Origin: Stagonosporopsis chrysanthemi
Lineage: Eukaryota > Ascomycota > Dothideomycetes > Pleosporales > Didymellaceae
Reading direction: 5' to 3'
Length of the DNA: 31,370 bases
NCBI GenBank assembly: GCA_022560025.1
Contig: JAFISE010000273.1
Location: 1-31,370, forward strand
Part shown: positions 8,897-18,668 of the stretch, in pieces
Layout of the letters: every line of letters begins with the position of its first letter
Position numbering within the stretch: position 1 is the stretch's first letter
Notes under the pieces: generated by a model
Database searches by the model: none
The model's input: the letters and a program-made list of their open reading frames with translations, nothing else
What the model was told of the DNA's origin: nothing
Translations under genes and position numbers: made by a program

Positions 8897-8956
8897 CCGT
8901 GTCTGTGCGCGTGATGCGCGTTTCGCGTGATGCGCACCCCACCACTTTTTGGGTAC
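8897..8956 (+). repeat. Left terminal inverted repeat of element 1
   Basis: It contains two copies of CGCGTGATGCGC (8908-8919 and 8924-8935), 16 bp apart, followed by ACCCCACCACTTTTTGGGTA. The same block occurs inverted at 10979-11032. The doubled 12-mer is a plausible transposase-binding site (inference). Confidence 0.85.
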
Positions 8957-8986
8957 GTTTTACATATACTATAACTCCACACCACA

Positions 8987-10888
8987 ATGCCGCTTCAAGA
9001 AGCCCTTGCAGAGATAGATAGATTGAAACCAGGCGCAAAAGTTCTATACCAAGCACTTGCTAAAAAACACGGTTGTTGCCGATCAACGTTGACGCGCCAG
9101 CACAAGAACCAAGTGGTACCACATAATGTCAAGGTCAACAACCAGCTACTTCTCCACCCACGCGATGAGGTAGAGGTAGTAGAGTATATCAGAGGACTCA
9201 CAAAGAGAAACCTAAAGCCTACACGGCAGATGCTAATCAATTTTGTGACGCCTCTGTGTTGTAGGGCGCCTTCTGAGGCATGGGTTACCCGCTTCCTCAA
9301 CCGTCATCCAGATGAACTCATCAACGCGTGGACCACGCCTATGGAAGCCAGCCGTCACCACGCTGATTCTATTGATAGGTACCGCCTATACTTTGAACTA
9401 CTACACAGCAAAATGGCTGAGTACAACGTCCTACCTGAGAATACCTATAATATGGATGAGAAAGGCTTCGCAATTGGGGTCACTGGGAAGAGTAAACGGA
9501 TCTTTGACAAGGTCCTATACCAATCAAAAGCGTTCAGGCAGAGTCTCCACGATGGTAATCGGGAGTGGGTGACGCTCCTAGCGACGATATGCGCTGATGG
9601 ATCAGTACTACCGCCTGGCATCATCTATCCAGCAGCTGGTAGGGACGTTCAGGCGAGCTGGGTAGCTCCAATCGACCCAAAAAAGCACGATATCTTCTTC
9701 ACTACCTCACCTACTGGTTGGACGAACGATGATTTGGGAATCACGTGGCTTGAACAGGTGTTTGAGCGGTACACTGCACCAAAAGCTCGCAGAAGGTGGC
9801 GCCTACTCATCCTAGACGGTCACGGTAGCCATATAACAAAGGCCTTCATCAACTACTGCGACGCCCATAAGATACTATTGATGGTCTATCCACCTCATTC
9901 TACCCACACGTTGCAGCCGTTAGATGTAGTTTGCTTCAAGCCGCTCGCTCAAAACTACACTAACGAGCTTGATCGCCACACTCAGAGAGGCCAAGGTCTA
10001 CTTGGTATAAACAAAAGCGACTTCTTCAACCTTTTCTGGCCGGCTTGGGTGACTACCTTCACTAAAACGTTGGTTGAGACGTCGTTCTTAGCCACAGGTA
10101 TCTACCCACCTAACGCCGACGTTGTACTCAATAAGTTGAAGGTACCCACCCCATCTGAGCCTGTAACTCCACCTGAACAAACTGCACCTACTGCAGCACC
10201 TACTGCACCAAATTGGCTTAAGGCCAAGGCTCTGTTGCGGAAGACTGTAGGAGGTGAAGGTAGTACCCAGTTAGGCCCGCTCGAACAGGCTATCCACCAA
10301 CTCCACGTCCAGTTTGAGCTGGTACAACACGAATTAGATGAGGCAAAAGAGGAGCTTGCAACGCAGAAGAAGAAGCCAAAGCAGCAGAAGGTACTACCTC
10401 TATACACACGGCAGATAGAGCGGCAGGGGGGGGCAGTTTGGTGGAGTCCTTCATCTAAAGCAGAGGCCGACGCACGTGATCGCGCAAATGAGGCCTACCA
10501 AGAGCAGTTGGAGATGGAAAAAGCGACTAAACGGGAGCTTCAACAGACTCAAACGCTACTACGAGCGAAGGAGAAGGAAGAGCAAAAGGTGCGGCGTGCA
10601 ATAGAGAAGGAGGAGCGGGCACAACTGAAAGCTATGAAGGCTGCTGAAGTAGCTGAACGCAAGGCTGACAAACAGCGTCAGAAGGAAGCTTGCGACGCGT
10701 TAGAAGCTATACAACCTTCCCAAACAGGCAAGCGAAAGGCTTCACAGTCTGCAGCACCTAGAAAGAAGCCAAAACGTGGTCCAGTGGGTGGTGGTAGTCA
10801 GCCGATTGCTCATGAGCGTTCCTTAACCCCACCACCCAAACTCAACCGCCGTGGCCGCAAAATTGCTCTACCAAAAAGATTTCAGTAG
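8987..10888 (+). CDS. Pogo/Fot1-like DDE transposase, intact
   Basis: This is a 633-aa uninterrupted frame. N-terminal residues 1-45 form a Psq-type helix-turn-helix (ALAEIDRLKPGAKVLYQALA). Residues about 55-125 form a CENP-B-type second HTH (VVEYIRGLTKRNLKPTRQML and SEAWVTRFLNRHPDEL). The DDE_1 catalytic core has D157 in NMDEKGF, D277 in LILDGHGSH and D313 in LQPLDVVCF, with 35 residues between the last two, the classic pogo spacing. Residues about 430-590 are a Lys/Glu-rich coiled coil and the C-terminus is basic (GKRKASQSAAPRKKPKRG), fit for nuclear import. The ATG at 8987 lies 30 bp inside the left TIR. All three catalytic residues are present and there is no stop, so it could be active. 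The enzyme would cut and paste the element between its TIRs. Confidence 0.93.
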   Translation: MPLQEALAEIDRLKPGAKVLYQALAKKHGCCRSTLTRQHKNQVVPHNVKVNNQLLLHPRDEVEVVEYIRGLTKRNLKPTRQMLINFVTPLCCRAPSEAWVTRFLNRHPDELINAWTTPMEASRHHADSIDRYRLYFELLHSKMAEYNVLPENTYNMDEKGFAIGVTGKSKRIFDKVLYQSKAFRQSLHDGNREWVTLLATICADGSVLPPGIIYPAAGRDVQASWVAPIDPKKHDIFFTTSPTGWTNDDLGITWLEQVFERYTAPKARRRWRLLILDGHGSHITKAFINYCDAHKILLMVYPPHSTHTLQPLDVVCFKPLAQNYTNELDRHTQRGQGLLGINKSDFFNLFWPAWVTTFTKTLVETSFLATGIYPPNADVVLNKLKVPTPSEPVTPPEQTAPTAAPTAPNWLKAKALLRKTVGGEGSTQLGPLEQAIHQLHVQFELVQHELDEAKEELATQKKKPKQQKVLPLYTRQIERQGGAVWWSPSSKAEADARDRANEAYQEQLEMEKATKRELQQTQTLLRAKEKEEQKVRRAIEKEERAQLKAMKAAEVAERKADKQRQKEACDALEAIQPSQTGKRKASQSAAPRKKPKRGPVGGGSQPIAHERSLTPPPKLNRRGRKIALPKRFQ

Positions 10889-10953
10889 CAAAGTTTATCG
10901 CATAGGTCTACAGAGTACTCCACTAAAAAATATTGTGATTTTATCTATCGTGT

Positions 10954-11093
10954 GTGGCTCAATAACCTCATTTTTGTGGTACCTCAAAAAGCGGTGGGGT
11001 GCGCATCACGAGAAACGCGCATCACGCGCACGTTCGCGTGATGCACACACCAACAGCCTAACGGCCACCACAAAAATGAGGCTCTACAGCCAC
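10954..11093. repeat. Inverted repeat around the internal transposon junction
   Basis: The arms 10954-10980 and 11067-11093 pair as GTGGCT, a 6-nt mismatched gap, then CCTCATTTTTGTGGT, which matches perfectly (15 bp). They are the equivalent 3' subterminal segments of the two elements in opposite orientation and confirm that the elements belong to one family. Between them lie the right TIR of element 1 (10979-11031) and the truncated TIR of element 2. Confidence 0.85.
10979..11031 (-). repeat. Right terminal inverted repeat of element 1, tip missing
   Basis: The reverse complement of the left TIR is seen here: GTGCGCGTGATGCGCGTTTC followed by TCGTGATGCGCACCCCACC. The outermost 8 bp of the left TIR (CCGTGTCT) have no counterpart; element 2 sequence begins instead. 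Confidence 0.8.
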
Positions 11094-12939
11094 GTACAAT
11101 AGTTATTGTCGTGAGATGTTTTGGTGGAGTACTCTATAGGCCTATGCGACAAACACTCTCTATGAAAATTATTTATATAAAGTGGCTGTTCGGCCGCTGC
11201 GCGTAGTGTAAGTGCGGCTTGGCGGAGAAGGCGTCGCGGGCTTTGGGCAACTACGCGCACCCACATGTTGGCTGCTTTCCGGGCGTCTATTGCTCGGCGT
11301 TCCTCTGCCTTGGCCTCCGCCCGCACTTCCTTCTCCCTTGCATGTTGTTGACGCTTTTCTTCTGCAATTTTATCGCTGTAGAGCTTATTGGCAGCTTTCA
11401 ATTGTTTCATCTGAGCCTTTTCAAGCTCTTCCTGGTGTTTGTTTTCCTTGTAGATCTGTTGCCTGCGCAGGGCTGCCTTAATAGAACGTGGCGACCAGAA
11501 GCTCGCTCCGCTCTATAGATTTTGCTCATGTTTTTGCAGATTCAAGGTATGACTCTTCTTCTTCCGCTTCTTCTTTATCTTAGGAGCCTCTTGGAGTCCG
11601 CTATTTTCGTGTTGTAGTGGCTCATTTTCTAACGATAGATGGTGGATGAGGTGGCAAAAACTACTGGCTTCGCCCGACGTCTTATTCTTCACTACTTGGT
11701 CAAAACTTCTAGTAATTCTCCGCCAATTGTGACCTTCCGGATGAACTGGAAGCTCAGGCAGCGAGCTAGTTGGCTGCGGCGGCCTTGAGGCGAATCGTTT
11801 GAGTACAACGTTAGGTTCTAGTGAGCGAATACCTGTTGCAGCAAAGGCTTGATGGATGTTGGTTGCTGTGAAGGAGGAGCTCCACGCGTCCCAAAACAGT
11901 GAGAAGAAGTCGCCTTTCTTCACTGGCAGTAAGCACTTCCTTTTGCTGGCGCGTTGAGTGAGGTTCTTGGAGTACTTCGTTGCCAGAGGCTTGAACAGCA
12001 CTACGTTGAGCGGCTGCAGCGTGTGGGTACTATGAGGTGGAAACACAGCCACAAGTATCTTGTGCTGATGGTAATAGTCAAGAAAATTGCTTCGTTATGT
12101 GGCTCCTGTGCCCGTCAATTACTGGTAATCGCCACTTTCTCCGAGCATTCTCTTGTGTAGCCACACTGAACAACCTGCTGGAGCCAGGCAATGGGTACGT
12201 CGTCATTACTCCAGCCAGAGGGAGTTACACCAATATATATGTGGTGTTTCGTGGCGTCCACGTCGCTCACCCGCCCCGACTGTACCTTCTTGGAGTCGGC
12301 CGGGTAGATGAGGGCAGGCGGCAGTGCCAAACCAGAAGCCGCCACGCAAGCTATAAGCGTTATCTATTCACGATTGTCATCTTCAAGCGCCTGTCTAAAC
12401 CGCCTATCCTTCAGTTTAGCATTGGCAAAGATTTTTTTCAGTCTGCCTATCGCTCCAATCATGAAGCCCTTCTCATCCATATTGTATGTGTACTCAGGCT
12501 CAACGCCGTACTCCGCAATTTTGGACTGTAGCATGTTGAATTATAGCTTGTAGCTTTCCTCACAATCTGGTGCGTGGCGCTCCGCAGCCAAATGGGTGGC
12601 CCACGTTGACGTGAGCGCGTCGTGGTGACGCTTAAGGCAGCGAGTAAGCCAGCTCTCAGAAACAGTCCCGCCGGCTATTGTAGAGGCGAAATTTTGTACC
12701 ATTTCACGTGTAGGAGAAAGGAATTGATCGTTAAGGTGTTCGATATAAGCTACAAGCCCTAACGCCTCCTCGGAGGTGAGAAGTTGCTGGTTAGTGTTCT
12801 TGGTAGGCACGTCGGCGCGTCGGTGTCAGCGGGACAGAGCAGATCCACACACACCAGTCTCAGCAGCACTTTTTTAATATGAAAGTTTGCCTACTTCTTC
12901 TACCTCATCTGCCGCTTCAAGCGCAGCTTGTAGCGACAT
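11084..12939 (-). pseudogene. Degenerate pogo/Fot1-like transposase (element 2)
   Basis: It runs from an ATG at 12939 (MSLQAALEAADEVEEVGKL) through broken frames to about 11084. Recognisable blocks in order are: a CENP-B HTH (12810-12541; SESWLTRCLKRHHDAL); the first catalytic Asp in NMDEKGF (about 12480); a nonsense codon where element 1 has W194 (NREW); the LIYP and GWSNDD block (12345-12115); the second Asp in VIDGHRSH; then LQPLNVVLF, where the third catalytic Asp is Asn. At least two frameshifts lie near 12075 and 12130, and an early stop follows the N-terminal 22 codons. The C-terminal part (11410-11200) keeps the Lys/Glu-rich coiled coil. The Trp-to-stop and Asp-to-Asn changes are both G-to-A on the coding strand, as expected from RIP. 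It cannot encode an active enzyme. Confidence 0.88.
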
Positions 12940-12984
12940 TTTACCGTGGAGTTATGGTGTTGGGGAGATTGGCTTGTTTTGGTG

Positions 12985-13020
12985 GGGGTGCGAACGTGTG
13001 CATCACGCGCATGGACACGG
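12985..13020 (-). repeat. Outer terminal inverted repeat of element 2
   Basis: Read on the minus strand it starts CCGTGTCCATGCGCGTGATG and continues CACACGTTCGCACCCCCACC. It matches the left outer end of element 1 in the first 20 bp with two differences, but the second GCGTGATGCGC copy is decayed. Confidence 0.75.
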
Positions 13021-13412
13021 AATCTGGTATAGGTTAGCACACCTCCTGCGTGGATAATCAATTAGAACAATGTTGACTGTCAGTTTGGTACAGCTATCAG
13101 ATTCTCTGATCTTAATCTCAAGATACTATGCGCATCACACATGATTACCTCGCTGTTTCTGCTATCACAAAGTGCTTTTTATAACTTGCATCGAACTGTC
13201 CTAACGTTACCTTTAGGTTACGCACCTTGGTGTCAAATGCTCTAGGCACTCCAAACACTATAGATACTATTGATGGCAAGGTACTTGAAGCTAGAAAGAC
13301 AAGGATCAATCATGACCTATCCTTTACAAAATGTGTGAGGAAAGACTCATTTAATGCGTAGTGCAGCTCAAATCCTAATTTCTTTGCCTAAGAGACGCTT
13401 CGGAGCAGCTTC
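13021..13412. other. Intergenic stretch
   Basis: This lies between the transposon pair and the 3' end of the CAP-domain gene. No gene or repeat was seen. Confidence 0.5.
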
Positions 13413-14063
13413 TTATGCGAGATCACAGCACCAGATCCCGGCGAACAAAGCACATCCAATCTTAGAGTAGCTGCCTGAAGTAAGGATCTCTGCGTGCTCC
13501 GTCTGTTTGTTATAGGCCCAACCGTCAGATTCAGCTGAGCACACTCCGCGGAGCCCCCGCAAGGTTGGTATCTCGCAGAGCCATCCGTGTACAAAGATAT
13601 TCTCGAAGTCCTCGTGGCTTCCAGGCGCAAGTACCTGACCATACGTGCCAGGATTGAGTTTGTGCATCATCTGACCATTGCTCGAAATCACAGTGTCCAT
13701 AGCGTTGGATTCGAGCTCGGCGTTGTTGACCAAGTTCTTCAGCCCCATCCGGCTGCGCCACTTATCTACGACAGCCTGATAGCCAGTGGCATGTGCAGCT
13801 GTTGGAGTGCTGGCAGAGGCTCGTTCTTCATCGGCGGGGGTCGGCTTTTGTGCAGAGGTAGCAGGATTGCACGGTGGCTTGTTGCCACCAGGGGCTGTTC
13901 GAGAGTACACAACGCCCAATGCAGAGCTTCTCGCGACTTCTGCCTTGTAGGTAGCAGGTAAGACGCTATTGGTCTGAGTTCGAGTTTGTAGATCGATATC
14001 TCTGTCTGCAAGACATGCTGTTGCTAGGGCTAAAACCGAAATCGTGGCCCGAAATATGTACAT
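13413..14063 (-). CDS. Secreted CAP (SCP/PR-1-like) domain protein
   Basis: This is a 216-aa single-exon frame from the ATG at 14063. Residues 1-19 are a signal peptide (IFRATISVLALATACLA, cleaved before DRDIDL). A low-complexity Pro/Ala/Thr linker covers about residues 55-92. A fungal CAP-like domain follows: NAELESNAMDTV, then MMHKLNPGTYGQVLAPG with H134, then FENIFVHGWLCEIP, and finally TEHAEILTSGSYSKIGCALF with H190 and E192. The paired H/E positions correspond to the conserved cavity residues of CAP proteins. Cysteines at WLCE, GVCS, GCAL and WCCD would form disulfides. CAP proteins are extracellular; some fungal ones bind sterols or act in host contact, but a role here cannot be assigned. 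The domain is complete. Confidence 0.85.
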   Translation of the reverse strand: MYIFRATISVLALATACLADRDIDLQTRTQTNSVLPATYKAEVARSSALGVVYSRTAPGGNKPPCNPATSAQKPTPADEERASASTPTAAHATGYQAVVDKWRSRMGLKNLVNNAELESNAMDTVISSNGQMMHKLNPGTYGQVLAPGSHEDFENIFVHGWLCEIPTLRGLRGVCSAESDGWAYNKQTEHAEILTSGSYSKIGCALFAGIWCCDLA

Positions 14064-14786
14064 TTCTATCGTGTAGTAGTTAAATTCACAGGCAGTCTAG
14101 ATCAAAGGTTGTTGCAGAATTGATAGATTCTGTCTTTGTAAGCTTAAATCGTGACAGCTGTAAGAGACAGCTGGTTGAACTGTGACTCTGACATAAAACA
14201 GTCGCATTGCCTAATCTTGAGAAACTTTGCGCTACAGCACTCCCAGCAGCGCCCCCTGCTATTGACTGGTCTGTGAATCGCAGTAACTTAGATTGCAGGA
14301 CAGCATTCTTAACGCGTACCTTAATGCGATACAGCTATGATACAGCCTTAACACCTCAGAACTGCTAACAGTAAGGATGTATGCTTTGTGGCGCACACTG
14401 TACAAGTGTTTCGATAGGTTCAAATTGCTATTAAGATAACAACAATGCCGATAGTCTGGGCCTAAGCGCTTCTTATAATCTCTCGGCACCTGCTTACATA
14501 GTTCGTCAACCTTGCCTGATCTGCTGACTCCTTTAAAGGTTTGTTAACAGTTCAAAGCGTCCTAATATCACTATTCGGCCAGGCCCAAGTCAATCGTATC
14601 CCCTTACTTGTTTCTACAGTAGCTTGTCCTTATTCTCGCAAATGCCACTAAAGTTATAAACTACAAAATGCACCTATTATATAGTGCTTAAGAATTGCAG
14701 CTTCACCTTTAAGTAATGTATACAGAGTGCTCTTTCTGCGTAAGAAAAACTGTAAATCAGTCTAATTAATCTGAAGCAGATCTTGC
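14064..14786. other. Intergenic stretch
   Basis: This is the upstream region of the CAP gene and the downstream flank of the three-exon hypothetical. No gene is supported. A GGTTCAAAT string near 14417 resembles a tRNA B box but has no matching A box. Confidence 0.45.
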
Positions 14787-15685
14787 TCAAAGGTGCCATT
14801 GCAAATGGATGATCAAAGCGCCTTGGTCGTGCCACTTCTCTATGTCACTACCAGTCTTTCCTACTGCTTCGCCGATGGTTGTTGAAAGAATATAAAACGC
14901 ACCGTAAGTGCTAGCATTGTTCATAACGTAGGAGGCGCTGAGCAGAATCCAGCGTGGCGCCGAATGCACAAGCAAAGCTGCCACATTGCGGATTAGATCC
15001 GTGTCCAGTAACATGATTTGAACAGTGCGCTTAAAGACTCTGAACTGCTCACTGCTATCGAGCATATGCACAAAGCACGTGAATTTTGATACTTGCCTTT
15101 GGAGGAATGTAAAACCTCAAGCTCGTCCAGCCCTTTAAGCAGAGTGTCGCCTACCAATGTTGAGCACTTTTTCAAACGGAGAGCCGCCAGTCTGTCCGCA
15201 AAAGCGCTCCAGATACACGCAGTAAGATGTGAATCGGTTGCTGATTGTCTGACCCGTGGATCTGCTCCCTCGCTGCGACACGAAGACAACAAGGAAGCGA
15301 TGATGTGGAAATCCTCTAGAAGCTGCTCTTCTGGCTGACGCAACACAAAGAACTGGCTTTCTGCGAATGAAGACAGGTTGTGTAAGCCACGTGGTTACAG
15401 GTTGGGAAGACCGCTCTTGCTTATGTCAATCAAATCGTCTAGGAGCAAAACAGGCTCGGACATCTGTCCTCCAGTTGTCGAATCGGTCACCATCTGGGAT
15501 ATGTGGTCGTGGAAGAAGTGTCCGAATATGATGCACCCCTCGGCAATCATGTCCCTAGCTGCCTGCATTCTTGCTGGGACTCGGCTGAGAAAGATTGGCA
15601 ACAACGTGGCTTCATCGAGATCCCGCTCCAGGTTTCTGCGAGCAATCGCGACTTCTTGGGCGCTTGGCAGGCTCTGACTAGCCAT
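14787..15685 (-). CDS. Hypothetical mostly helical protein, three exons
   Basis: I infer exons 15685-15399, 15356-15093 and 15054-14787, giving 272 aa (819 nt, in frame). Intron 1 (42 nt) runs GTAACC to GAAAG, intron 2 (38 nt) GTATCA to GATAG; both are very short, so the boundaries are tentative. A consensus GC-type donor (AAAG then GCAAGT) just upstream of intron 2 is an alternative. The N-terminus is MASQSLPSAQEVAIARRNLE, followed by helical segments with acidic and hydrophobic faces (DLDEATLLPIFLSRVPARMQ), and later QPEEQLLEDFHIIASLL and DALL-like helices. No known domain, signal peptide or clear membrane span was recognised. The continuous protein-like composition over all three parts supports a real gene. 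Confidence 0.5.
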
Positions 15686-18668
15686 GATAGATGGCGGTGT
15701 ATAGGGAAAGGTTGTGAAGACAGGTCAAAATCGGGCGTGGCTGTAGCTCATTGTGTCAGGCTGCAGTGGTTCAAAGCAAAACAGCGCTCGGACCAAGCCA
15801 AGCAGGCAGCAGCCACGGAACAAGCGGCATGACCGTGCTGGCAGTCACCGTCTTGATGACAGCTTGAGCGCTTCGCTTTGCAACTGTATAGCCTCGACCT
15901 CCTCTACAGTAGTACCCCTACTCACAATGTCCACCAGGGAACTCCGCCTGCACGCGCTCGATTCGTGCACAGCGTCCCTGCGGTGATGGACGCGCCGCCG
16001 GATTCGTGTGACTGCTTCGACAATAAGATCGTTTGCCTCACGAGCTACCAAATACCACATGACACCAGCACTCTACTCAGCAACGCAACGATCTGATAGG
16101 TCTGCCAGGCGACATCGGTCGCCTCATGATCCTTCGAACAGATCGCAGTCCGACAGTCTGGGGAAGAGTTCGTAGACAAGGCGACGGGCGCGAACTTACA
16201 TTAATCGTTAACTAAAAAGGCCGATTAAATGCTCAGCAATAACCCGACGCATCTTACGCAAGGTCTCAAGTCTCTCCTAATTCGAGATTACTAGACCGCT
16301 GGCATTTGACCCCATTTATTATAAACCCCTCAGGCAGCTTAAGCTTAGCTGTTTGCTGACCTAGCGGAAACGTAGGTTCCTCACAATTGAGGCCCCTTCG
16401 TTACTTAGTACATTGCTTGATAACGGGAAGCACAACACTCACTCATACGCAGTACAGTTCCAACAAGGATACTCATACTCACCACACGAGGGAAGGATCA
16501 TGGATTTGGCATTCCAGGCAGCGCTATAACTTTATTAGCTTTCTGTTGCAGCGCGAAAACTGATTGTAAAAGACTGATTATGCACATACTGTTGTTCGCC
16601 AAAAAAGGGCTGGCATCTTTCGTCAGGCAGGTCTTCGTCAATCTCTATTGTATCGCAAGGCGGACGCCAGAATTCGTCCTGACATAGAATGATCTGAAGA
16701 TGTTAGCACTTGCAAATGACAGAACAGAATGACAACGTTACGTTTTCTCCTGCTGTAGGACAAATAGCAAAACTGAGAACGACAGCTAGGATGAGATTCT
16801 GCATCCTTTCTTTTCTCGTATAGCTAACTACCAGGACCTACGTTTTACTTAAAGACCAGCTGAGGTGTGCAGAGCCCAGCGTGTAATCATTCTCAGGGCT
16901 GTACGTTCGCGAGTAGAGGCATAAGCATTTTTTGCTCGTAGTAATTCTAGGCAGGAGCTCTTGGGTCTATTGAGCTACGTACGATGCGCTGAAGTAGTGT
17001 TATGTAACGACCGACTCTGCGTGGTGAGTCTCTATCCTCACGGTAGTATTGCCGCAATCTGCAACAACTAGTCAGAGGATAAACAATACAAGGAGACGAC
17101 CAAGCACACAGACTGACATGATCTGGCAAGCTGTGGCGCACAGTGTCAGCTTGTCAAGACTCTAGAACTTGTGCTGCATGTCAGAACAGAACACGTTACA
17201 GTTACTGTACTTGTATTGTACAGGCTTTCTGCATATTGCAGGAGCAGAATAACGACAGCTGGGTTCTAGACATCTGACTGTCGTAAGCGCGCAAGTGTCA
17301 AATTTGAGCACGTTATTACGAGAGACAGATGATCAACGTAGATCTCATAACCTTGGCCACTTGTTGGACGTGCTCTGCGCATGACTTACTGAGGCTGTAA
17401 ACATGGTCAGGAGCATAACGCATCTAGATTCTTATTGAGATCAGCAACGTTTTCGAGCTCTACTGCAAGATGCCTCGCTTCGGCAGTGCAGCTGTAGGTT
17501 TGCTTGCTTGATCTAGACAACGGTTTTGGATGCAACAACAGCACGCAGAAGTCCATCAGCATGTTTAGTCACGGTCATCTGGATCGCGCGCGAGCAAGGC
17601 AAGGACTTAGCGTAAGACGGCTCAACATCCCCTGCTGACGAATTTAGAAATATTACTTTTAATAAGTATTACACTTTGCAGCACGGTAGAGCCCAGCAGA
17701 ACTCACTAAGAATGTATTCAAGCTGCTGACGAACACGTGCAATTACGCCCACATACTATGTCCCAAGCCTAGTCATTAAACCACGGCGTCATACTAGACT
17801 TTTACCTCCCGGGGCGCGGAAAGTCGTGCCTTTGCAGCAAACGCTACACTCGCTTGCATATTCGGCTTCCGATTTTGCAATGTGTCGGAAGATACTTCTG
17901 ACAGGGGCCCTTGCTGAGTCATACCAAGAGCTTGCCAGAAAGAGAACAAAACAAGAGCTCTAAATTTAACCAACTGGGATACTGACACACAGTACCTTAC
18001 TGGGCTCGTCTAGGCTTGGTTTCGTTTCTACAATCGAAATTCTGGTGGCTATGGATGCTTCCGTGGCTGGCATTGCCATCGTGTCATGAGACATACACTA
18101 CCAACGCATTGTCTTCTAACCCTTACGTCCACTTACTTGTCTTTGAGTATCCCTTGATGCACTTGACTTGCAACAAGCCTCTTTCCCGCATCTCTCCTAT
18201 TTCCACAACTGACGCCCCCAATCTTGTCAAGATTACGTGTGCCTAAGATGGAATGTAACACAGCGCCGCATATCGTGCTCCACTAGACAGAAGCCTCCCC
18301 TCGTACCGTGGATTCGATTGTCATTAGCTCTCGACAACAGGCCGCTCAAAGCTGACTATAGGCTGTGCTCAAAAAGCCGTTCTGTAGTTCCCTCTTCGCG
18401 ACCGTGAGTCTTGACGCCGTAGACTGTGAATCATGATGCTTTCTACGTGTCTCTCGAGGTGCACCATACAGTATATTGCATTATTAGGGTCCATAGTCAT
18501 GGCCCACGACTTTTGTCTGATGAGAAAACCCTTACGTGAGGTAGTGCCAGGCAGAAGTGTGTCATTTGAAGCACCTGTTACAAACAGCCGCCTCTAGCGC
18601 AAGAGCATTCTCATAAGAAGGCGGGTTGCTGAAATTACAGAGAGCTTACTGTCTCGTGAATCTGTGTC
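15686..18668. other. Gene-poor region of about 3 kb
   Basis: No gene is supported. A 71-codon minus-strand frame at 15845-16060 (YLVAREANDLIVEAVTRI) is protein-like but isolated; it could be a gene remnant. From 16100 to 18650 all frames are short and interrupted. A plus-strand frame at 18016-18246 looks signal-peptide-like only because of TTG-initiated hydrophobic residues. No tandem repeat or TIR was seen. Confidence 0.45.

Larger units (their letters stand above)
8897..13020. mobile_element. Pair of pogo/Fot1-like transposons joined tail to tail
   Basis: The left outer end begins CCGTGTCTGTGCGCGTGATG. The right outer end, read inwards, begins CCGTGTCCATGCGCGTGATG. The two transposase genes converge (8987-10888 plus, 12939-11084 minus) and share similar 3' flanks. 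At the internal junction (about 11031) the distal tips of both inner ends are missing. TA precedes the left end (8895-8896), as expected for Tc1/mariner-type insertion, but the right end is followed by AA, so the duplication is absent or mutated. The unit is either two separate insertions or a fused composite of 4.1 kb. Confidence 0.75.

Noticed and set aside
11212..11518. Plus-strand hydrophobic frames that look like membrane proteins
   Set aside because: They are antisense to the coiled-coil C-terminus of the transposase pseudogene; the Leu/Phe richness reflects the Lys/Glu codons on the other strand.
5413..13020. A large cargo-carrying Starship-type element
   Set aside because: No tyrosine recombinase (DUF3435) gene is visible in the window; the mobile parts are small TIR elements.
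13587..13961. Plus-strand frame of 124 codons
   Set aside because: It is antisense to the CAP-domain gene.
14410..14430. GGTTCAAAT string resembling a tRNA B box
   Set aside because: No A-box match at the right distance and no cloverleaf could be drawn.
15735..15785. GTAGCTCA followed by GGTTCAAA, tRNA-like
   Set aside because: The two motifs are too close for a tRNA and no acceptor stem pairs.
18016..18246. Small frame with Trp-rich hydrophobic start, possible secreted peptide
   Set aside because: It begins at a TTG, has no ATG start, and shows no further supporting feature.
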